Positions 14,859-18,758 of a stretch of 18,758 nucleotides of DNA are shown here, piece after piece. The notes under the pieces are model-generated. The model ran no database searches. It was not told where the DNA came from and saw only the letters and a program-made list of their open reading frames with translations. Made by a program: the position numbers and the translations under genes. Within the stretch, counting starts at the first letter, position 1. Every line of letters begins with the position of its first letter. The stretch comes from Clostridium sp. CAG:1013 (GTDB lineage: Bacteria > Bacillota > Clostridia > Oscillospirales > Acutalibacteraceae). The DNA lies in assembly GCA_000432995.1 (NCBI GenBank), contig HF972654.1:118593-137350 (forward strand), given 5' to 3'.

Positions 14859-16124
14859 ATGAGTGAAATTACCACGCGGCGTCTCAGCGATGCTGTCACG
14901 CTGCATACCTTTACAGACCCAAGGTTCAAGACCATGAAGGTCTCTGTGAACATGTTTCTGCCTTTGGAGGCTTCGACTGCGGCGCGTTATGCCATCCTGC
15001 CTGGCCTTGTAAGCCAAGTAACACGGGAATATCCTGATTACACCTCATTCAACAGCAGGCTGGCAGAGCTTTACGGAGCTTCTCTCACCACCAGGATCCA
15101 AAAGATCGGAGCGTTTCAGTGTTTGACTCTTTCCGCGGAAGGTATCTCCAACCGGTACGCTTTCGGCGGTGAGGACATGTTCGCTCTGCTTACAGATCTG
15201 CTTTTTTCTGTTCTGTTCGATCCTCTGAAGGATCAGGACGGCTTGTTCCCGGAGGAGAATTTCCGTCAGAAACAGAGACAGCTTTTAGAGCAGATGGATT
15301 CCGAATTCAATGACAAAATCGTATATACCCACCGCCGCAGTGAGGAACTGCTGTTCCAGGGTCAGAGCGCTGGCCTCAGCTGTTCTGGAACCCGGGAAGA
15401 AGTGGAATCCTTGGATCGGGCCGCAGTGACCGCCGCATGGGATGAGATCCTCTCCAACGCGCGGTTTGAGATCTACGCTCTGGGTGACTGTGTTCCCAAC
15501 GAGGAAATGTTCCGGACGCGCTTTGCTGGACTTGGAAAACCCATTATCACTGGACCTTTGGCCTTTGAGAAGCCTCAGGAAGTCCGCCGCATGGTGGAGG
15601 AACAGCCCCTGTCCCAGTCCAAGCTGTCCATGGCCTACCGGGCTGACTACGCCCAGGAGGAAAAGACCCTCTTCGGCCTTACAGCGGCTGTTCTGGGCGG
15701 TGTGCCCAGTTCCAAGCTGTTCCAGAACGTCCGGGAGAAAATGAGCCTTTGTTACTACTGTTCTGCTGGCATGAATCAGAACAGCCGAGCCATGTATATC
15801 GAGAGCGGCGTGGAGACCCACAATCTGGAACGGGCAGAAGAGGCCATCGCAGCCCAGCTGCTTGCTCTGCAAAAGGGGGAGTTGACGGAGGATGAACTGC
15901 TTTCCGCCAAGCTGGCCATGCAGAACTCTCTCCGGTCCGTGGGGGACTCCCTGAACCAGGTGGAGGCCTTTGACCTGGGTCAGCAGTTCTCCGGCGCACC
16001 CCTTTCTCCGGAGCAGGTGGAGGAGAAGCTCATGGCATATACTGTTGACCAAGTGGTAGAGGCCGCCGGAAGATTTTATCCCGCGTCGGTATTTACTTTG
16101 AAAGGAGGCGAACTCCATGGCTGA
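14859..16124 (+). CDS. yfmF: M16-family peptidase-like protein without the zinc motif (YfmF type)
   Basis: A 421-residue cytoplasmic protein with the two-lobed M16 (insulinase/processing peptidase) layout. The zinc motif HxxEH is missing: the matching region reads ILPGLVSQVTREYPD (about 47-61). The C-lobe signature with Arg and Tyr is kept in PSSKLFQNVREKMSLCYY (283-300). Such proteins form pairs with an active M16 partner, the next gene, as in mitochondrial processing peptidase and the B. subtilis ymfF-ymfH pair. Databases name the pair YfmF/YfmH and link it to the 5-aminopentanol modification of elongation factor P; I recall that link but cannot verify it here. The ATG at 14859 follows GGGAAGG at 10 bases. 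The stop overlaps yfmH by 8 bases, in keeping with equal synthesis. Confidence 0.85.
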   Translation: MSEITTRRLSDAVTLHTFTDPRFKTMKVSVNMFLPLEASTAARYAILPGLVSQVTREYPDYTSFNSRLAELYGASLTTRIQKIGAFQCLTLSAEGISNRYAFGGEDMFALLTDLLFSVLFDPLKDQDGLFPEENFRQKQRQLLEQMDSEFNDKIVYTHRRSEELLFQGQSAGLSCSGTREEVESLDRAAVTAAWDEILSNARFEIYALGDCVPNEEMFRTRFAGLGKPIITGPLAFEKPQEVRRMVEEQPLSQSKLSMAYRADYAQEEKTLFGLTAAVLGGVPSSKLFQNVREKMSLCYYCSAGMNQNSRAMYIESGVETHNLERAEEAIAAQLLALQKGELTEDELLSAKLAMQNSLRSVGDSLNQVEAFDLGQQFSGAPLSPEQVEEKLMAYTVDQVVEAAGRFYPASVFTLKGGELHG

Positions 16125-17403
16125 GTACATTACCAAAATCTATCAAAGTCAGCGGGTGGGGGACGCCTACACTGAGATCAAACACTCTTCCGGGCTGACC
16201 ATTTTGCTGTACCCCAAGGAACATTGCAGCACTGCTTACGCTATGTTCGGAACCCGATACGGTTCTATCGACAACTGTTTCCAGCGCAGTGACGAACCTG
16301 CTCCGGAATCGGTGCCTGAGGGCATCGCCCATTACCTGGAGCACAAGCTCTTTGAGAGCGAGGACGGGGACGCCTTTGCCCGCTTCGCCAAAACCGGCGC
16401 CAACGCTAACGCGTTCACTTCCTTCGAGTCTACTTGCTATCTGTTCTCCTGCACCGATAGGCTGTATGAGTCTTTGGAGATCCTGTTGGACTTTGTCCAG
16501 TCCCCCTACTTCACGGAGGAAACCGTGCGTAAGGAACAGGGCATCATCGGTCAGGAGATCAAGATGTATGATGACGATCCCCAGTGGCGAGTGATGTTCA
16601 ACTACCTGAAGGCCATGTATCACAGCCATCCCATCCGGGAGGACATTGCCGGAACCGTGGAGAGCATTGCACAGATCACGCCTGAACTGCTGTATCGCTG
16701 CTACAACACCTTTTACAATCTGGGAAATATGGTTCTTACCCTGGCGGGTAACTTCGACCAGGAAAAAGTTTTGGAAGTTTGCGACAGGATGCTCAAGCCT
16801 TCCGCGCCTGTCACAGTGACAAGAGTATTTTCTCAGGAGCCGGATACCATTGTTTCTTCCAAGGTGGAGGAACGTCTTTCTGTGGCGCTGCCGCTGTTCC
16901 AATTCGGATTCAAGGAACCCGACGCGTCCAAACCTCGCTCGGAAAAAGACGTTGCCACTACCGAAGTGCTGCTGGAAACCCTGGCGTCTGAGGCTTCTCC
17001 CTTGTTCCGGGATCTGCTGAACAGAGGACTGGTCAATGAATCCAGCTTCGCTTACGAATATTTTGAGGGCAGCGGCTTTGCCACGGTCATTTTCTCCGGA
17101 GAGTCCAATGATCCCGAAGAGGTGGCCAAGGCCATTTTGGCAGAGGCAAAACGGTTCCAGAAAGAAGGAATCCCGGAAGAGGCTTTCGAGCGTTCCAAGC
17201 GAGCTCTGTACGGGGAGATCGTTTCCAGCCTGAACAGCACCGGAAACATCGCTAACGGTATGGCCAATATGGCTCTGAAAGACCGGGAGCTTTTCACCTA
17301 TATCGATTCTCTGGCCAGTCTGAGCCTTGAGGACTGCCAGAAAACGCTGGACCGGATCTTCCAAGAGGATCGGAGTGTGCTCTCCGTGATCCGTCCTATC
17401 TAA
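16117..17403 (+). CDS. yfmH: M16-family zinc metallopeptidase (YfmH type)
   Basis: The 428-residue active partner of the preceding gene. The inverted zinc motif HYLEH (His72, Glu75, His76) is intact, and a downstream Glu in KEQGIIGQEIKMYDDDP, probably Glu147, can be the third ligand. The segment GANANAFTSFESTCYLFSC after it is typical of M16 proteins of this group. There is no signal peptide, so it should act in the cytoplasm. The ATG at 16117 lies 8 bases after AAAGGAGG and overlaps the yfmF stop, so the two are translationally coupled. Natural substrates are unknown from sequence; roles in peptide processing or elongation factor P modification are possibilities. The lgt gene follows after 40 bases. 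Confidence 0.9.
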   Translation: MAEYITKIYQSQRVGDAYTEIKHSSGLTILLYPKEHCSTAYAMFGTRYGSIDNCFQRSDEPAPESVPEGIAHYLEHKLFESEDGDAFARFAKTGANANAFTSFESTCYLFSCTDRLYESLEILLDFVQSPYFTEETVRKEQGIIGQEIKMYDDDPQWRVMFNYLKAMYHSHPIREDIAGTVESIAQITPELLYRCYNTFYNLGNMVLTLAGNFDQEKVLEVCDRMLKPSAPVTVTRVFSQEPDTIVSSKVEERLSVALPLFQFGFKEPDASKPRSEKDVATTEVLLETLASEASPLFRDLLNRGLVNESSFAYEYFEGSGFATVIFSGESNDPEEVAKAILAEAKRFQKEGIPEEAFERSKRALYGEIVSSLNSTGNIANGMANMALKDRELFTYIDSLASLSLEDCQKTLDRIFQEDRSVLSVIRPI

Positions 17404-17443
17404 AACCTACACGGCCTTCGCGCTGAAAGGAGGATTTATCCCC

Positions 17444-18535
17444 ATGACTCATGAAGTTACGTTTCCCCATCTGGGATTGGAATTTACGGTGAATACCGTA
17501 GCCTTTTCCATCGGTGATTATCATATCTACTGGTATGGCATCATCATCGCTATAGGATTCCTGCTGGCCATTATTTACGCCAGTTACAGCTGCAAAAAAA
17601 TGAATATCGATGTCAACCGGTTGTTTGACGTTGTCATTGTGGGCTTGATCGCCGGTGTGATCTGCGCCCGTCTGTATTACGTGATATTCTATCCCGGTGA
17701 CAAATACTGGAACGATCCCCTCAAGATTTTCCAGATTCACGACGGTGGCTTGGCTATTTACGGCGGTTTGATCGGAGCAGTGGTTTTTGGAAGCATTACT
17801 GCAAAGCTGCGCAAGCTGAAGGTTGCCGCCGTGTTGGATATCGCGTCTCTCGGCTTTTTGATCGGCCAAGGCGTTGGCCGCTGGGGAAACTTTGTCAATC
17901 AGGAAGCATTCGGCACCGCTACTGACTTGCCTTGGGGCATGCACAGCGACAATACCGCTCTTGTGGTGGAGGGAAACGTCCATCCCTGTTTCCTGTATGA
18001 GTCCCTCCTTTGCATCCTGGGTTTCGTATTGCTTCATATTTTCACCAGGAAGTTCCGCCGCTATGACGGTCAGACCTTCCTGCTCTACACAGTGTGGTAC
18101 GGCTTCTGCCGGTTCTTCATTGAGGGCCTGCGCACTGACAGCTTGATGATTCCCGGTGTCAATCTGCGTGTTTCCCAAGTACTGGCCGGTGTATGTGTGA
18201 TCGCGGGAATCGTCCTGCTGGTGGTGTTCCGTCACAAGACCAGCCTGACCGGCTGCGGCGACATCCATGTGATGGAATCTGTGGGTTTGATTGAAGGCAC
18301 GCCTGAACCTGAAAGAGAGCATGCTCCCAGCACTATTTTTGGCGACCTTCCCGAGGATGAGCTGCGAGAGATCTTTGGTTCCGATGCAGACGAAGAAAAG
18401 AAAGAAGTAACTTCTCAGGAAGAAACCGAACAAGAAGAGGAAGAGCCTTCCTCTCAAAAGGACACGGACTCTGATACAGAAGTGGAAACTGATCTGGAAG
18501 AGAAGGAACAGAGCCAGACAGAAAAGAAGGGATGA
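17444..18535 (+). CDS. lgt: Prolipoprotein diacylglyceryl transferase with an acidic C-terminal tail
   Basis: Lgt transfers diacylglycerol from phosphatidylglycerol to the lipobox cysteine of prelipoproteins, the first step of lipoprotein maturation at the membrane. The signature GGLAIYGGLIG (101-111) and the catalytic-region segment RWGNFVNQEAFG (146-157, with Arg146) are present, as are HPCFLYES (180-187) and LRTDSLM with Arg230, plus about seven membrane helices. The core ends near residue 265. After it come roughly 100 residues with no membrane segment, very rich in Glu and Asp, ending in a Glu/Gln/Ser/Lys-rich low-complexity stretch; typical Lgt proteins of 260-290 residues lack it. The ATG at 17444 follows AAAGGAGG by 11 bases. 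A folD gene starts 23 bases after its stop. Confidence 0.94.
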   Translation: MTHEVTFPHLGLEFTVNTVAFSIGDYHIYWYGIIIAIGFLLAIIYASYSCKKMNIDVNRLFDVVIVGLIAGVICARLYYVIFYPGDKYWNDPLKIFQIHDGGLAIYGGLIGAVVFGSITAKLRKLKVAAVLDIASLGFLIGQGVGRWGNFVNQEAFGTATDLPWGMHSDNTALVVEGNVHPCFLYESLLCILGFVLLHIFTRKFRRYDGQTFLLYTVWYGFCRFFIEGLRTDSLMIPGVNLRVSQVLAGVCVIAGIVLLVVFRHKTSLTGCGDIHVMESVGLIEGTPEPEREHAPSTIFGDLPEDELREIFGSDADEEKKEVTSQEETEQEEEEPSSQKDTDSDTEVETDLEEKEQSQTEKKG

Positions 18536-18558
18536 CCTGAGAAAGGAAGGGGAAGATT

Positions 18559-18758
18559 ATGGCAACGCGCATCGACGGCAAAGCCGTTTCCGCCAAAGTG
18601 CGTGAGGAAGTGGCGAAAGAGGTCGCCGCTCTGAAAGAGCAGGGCATTTGTCCCGGACTTGCGGTGGTAATCGTAGGAGACGATCCCGCCTCCAGGATCT
18701 ATGTGAACAACAAGAAAAAAGCCTGCCAGGCCACAGGCATTTATTCGGAAGAATACGC
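18559..18758 (+). CDS. folD: FolD, methylene-THF dehydrogenase/methenyl-THF cyclohydrolase, N-terminal part
   Basis: FolD interconverts 5,10-methylene-, 5,10-methenyl- and 10-formyl-tetrahydrofolate with NADP(H). The first 66 codons are in the window and remain open to its edge. They show GKAVSAKVREEV, PGLAVVIVGDDPAS and the active-site segment IYVNNKKKACQATGI, whose Tyr and Lys match the family's catalytic YxxxK. The ATG at 18559 follows AGGAAGGGG. It probably belongs to the yfmF-yfmH-lgt transcript. Together with fhs in this window it covers the route from formate to methylene-tetrahydrofolate. Confidence 0.95.
   Translation, partial: MATRIDGKAVSAKVREEVAKEVAALKEQGICPGLAVVIVGDDPASRIYVNNKKKACQATGIYSEEY

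Noticed and set aside
16093..17364. Minus-strand open frame of 423 codons
   Set aside because: It is antisense to the M16 peptidase gene yfmH, which has an intact zinc motif and ribosome site.
1..18758. Mobile element, CRISPR array, tRNA or phage signature
   Set aside because: No transposase, integrase, regularly spaced repeats or cloverleaf pattern was seen; gene content is housekeeping throughout.

Overview
The window looks like a chromosomal core region of a Gram-positive anaerobe, most likely a Clostridia member near the gut Oscillospiraceae. This rests on strong AAAGGAGG-type ribosome sites, sigma-A type promoters (TTGACA/TATAAT-like, 17 bp spacers), the tepA/ftsK and YfmF/YfmH gene sets typical of Firmicutes, a Clostridia-type aconitase, and formate-tetrahydrofolate ligase plus FolD. 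The genus is an inference from memory of these families; no search was done. I see no mobile element, CRISPR array, tRNA or rRNA, and no gene-free stretch above 300 bases.

Layout. (1) 1-2258, leftward: the 5' two thirds of an aconitase gene, cut by the window edge, with its own promoter, preceded by an AEC-family permease gene. (2) 2364-9293, rightward: a ClpP-like protease (TepA), undecaprenyl-diphosphate phosphatase (UppP), the FtsK/SpoIIIE DNA translocase, a ComEC-type secreted metallo-beta-lactamase-fold protein, a DUF3006 protein and an ATP-grasp protein, closed by a strong hairpin terminator. (3) 9301-10488, leftward: a RodA/FtsW SEDS glycosyltransferase, convergent with block 2 and sharing its terminator. 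(4) 10610-14720, rightward: fhs, tsaE, tsaB, rpiB and upp, ending in a GC-rich terminator. (5) 14745-18758, rightward: the M16 pair YfmF-YfmH, lgt and the start of folD, cut by the window edge.

Functionally the window is housekeeping. Envelope growth is represented by UppP (lipid carrier recycling), RodA (peptidoglycan polymerisation) and Lgt (lipoproteins); chromosome segregation by FtsK; one-carbon folate chemistry by Fhs and FolD; tRNA t6A synthesis by TsaE/TsaB; and central metabolism and salvage by aconitase, RpiB and Upp. The least understood parts are the MBL-DUF3006-ATP-grasp tail of the ftsK operon and the M16 pair.

No clear candidate for a wholly new system emerged. The most interesting signals are regulatory: a nearly perfectly symmetric divergent promoter pair around a central dyad (2298-2392), a terminator-like hairpin in the rodA leader (10509-10533), very close back-to-back rodA and fhs promoters, and a small ORF that ends on the yfmF start codon.
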